This document shows positions 63,998 to 64,000 of a DNA stretch of 64,000 bases, piece by piece; the stretch's first letter is position 1, and each line of letters starts with the position of its first letter. The stretch is from NCBI RefSeq assembly GCF_000224785.1, contig NZ_AGAV01000018.1, positions 124,001-188,000 on the forward strand, read 5' to 3'. A program made the position numbers and the translations under genes. This DNA comes from Lentibacillus jeotgali (GTDB lineage: Bacteria > Bacillota > Bacilli > Bacillales > Amphibacillaceae). The notes beneath the pieces are model-generated. The model was not told where the DNA came from, did not search any database, and saw only the letters and a list, made by a program, of their open reading frames with translations.

Positions 63998-64000
63998 ATG

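Overview
This window reads as the chromosome of a low- to moderate-GC Gram-positive of the family Bacillaceae, most like the Virgibacillus/Oceanobacillus/Lentibacillus group. The grounds are strong AGGAGG-type ribosome binding sites, two S-box (SAM-I) riboswitches, a GabR-type MocR regulator next to gabT/gabD, a sulfate-assimilation operon of Bacillus style, and intergenic repeats typical of this group. The genus is an inference.

Layout. (1) 1-14 kb, organic- and amino-acid catabolism. A 5'-truncated MmgE/PrpD gene overlaps a PrpF isomerase gene. A LysR regulator is divergent from a TcuA-like flavoprotein. A small membrane protein, an SSS symporter and hydantoinase/oxoprolinase subunits HyuA and HyuB form an operon. 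An RpiR regulator is divergent from a GltS-type transporter and an ornithine-cyclodeaminase-like protein. The promoters of the last two operons share an almost identical 48-bp block, so one RpiR regulon is likely. (2) 14-26 kb, a MocR-gabT-gabD-(small membrane protein)-SSS-carbamoylase-deacetylase cluster, an Rpn-type pseudogene, a DHA2 exporter and a DUF6155-like gene. (3) 26-41 kb, a methylated-nitrogen/C1 region: LysR, a second hyuAB pair whose hyuA is cut near its 3' end by an IS3-family element, an N-carbamoylsarcosine-amidase-like protein, an M20 hydrolase, monomeric sarcosine oxidase, a DUF1989 protein, formyl-THF deformylase PurU, an FGGY kinase and a BHMT-like methyltransferase behind a SAM riboswitch. 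Together these suggest N-methylhydantoin to N-carbamoylsarcosine to sarcosine to glycine plus C1 units. (4) 41-46 kb, an unknown 150-aa protein, a frameshifted FUSC exporter, and a sigma-70-type factor with a truncated copy upstream. (5) 46-58.6 kb, an 11-gene sulfate assimilation/siroheme run (cysH, cysJ, cysI, sumT, sirB, sirC, hemD-like, sat, SLC13 permease, cysC, cysQ) behind a SAM riboswitch. (6) 58.6-64 kb, a MazEF pair, a transposase relic and a very large multispanning membrane protein.

The most unusual signal is a family of intergenic arrays. Short self-complementary cores (CGCGCG, CGATCG or TCGA) recur every 21 bp, at 33.6, 37.2, 44.6, 45.6 and 58.7 kb. Of the 23 gaps measured by hand, 21 are exactly 21 bp and two are 20 bp, while the intervening sequence is not conserved and the core differs between arrays. 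No feature type I know explains them.
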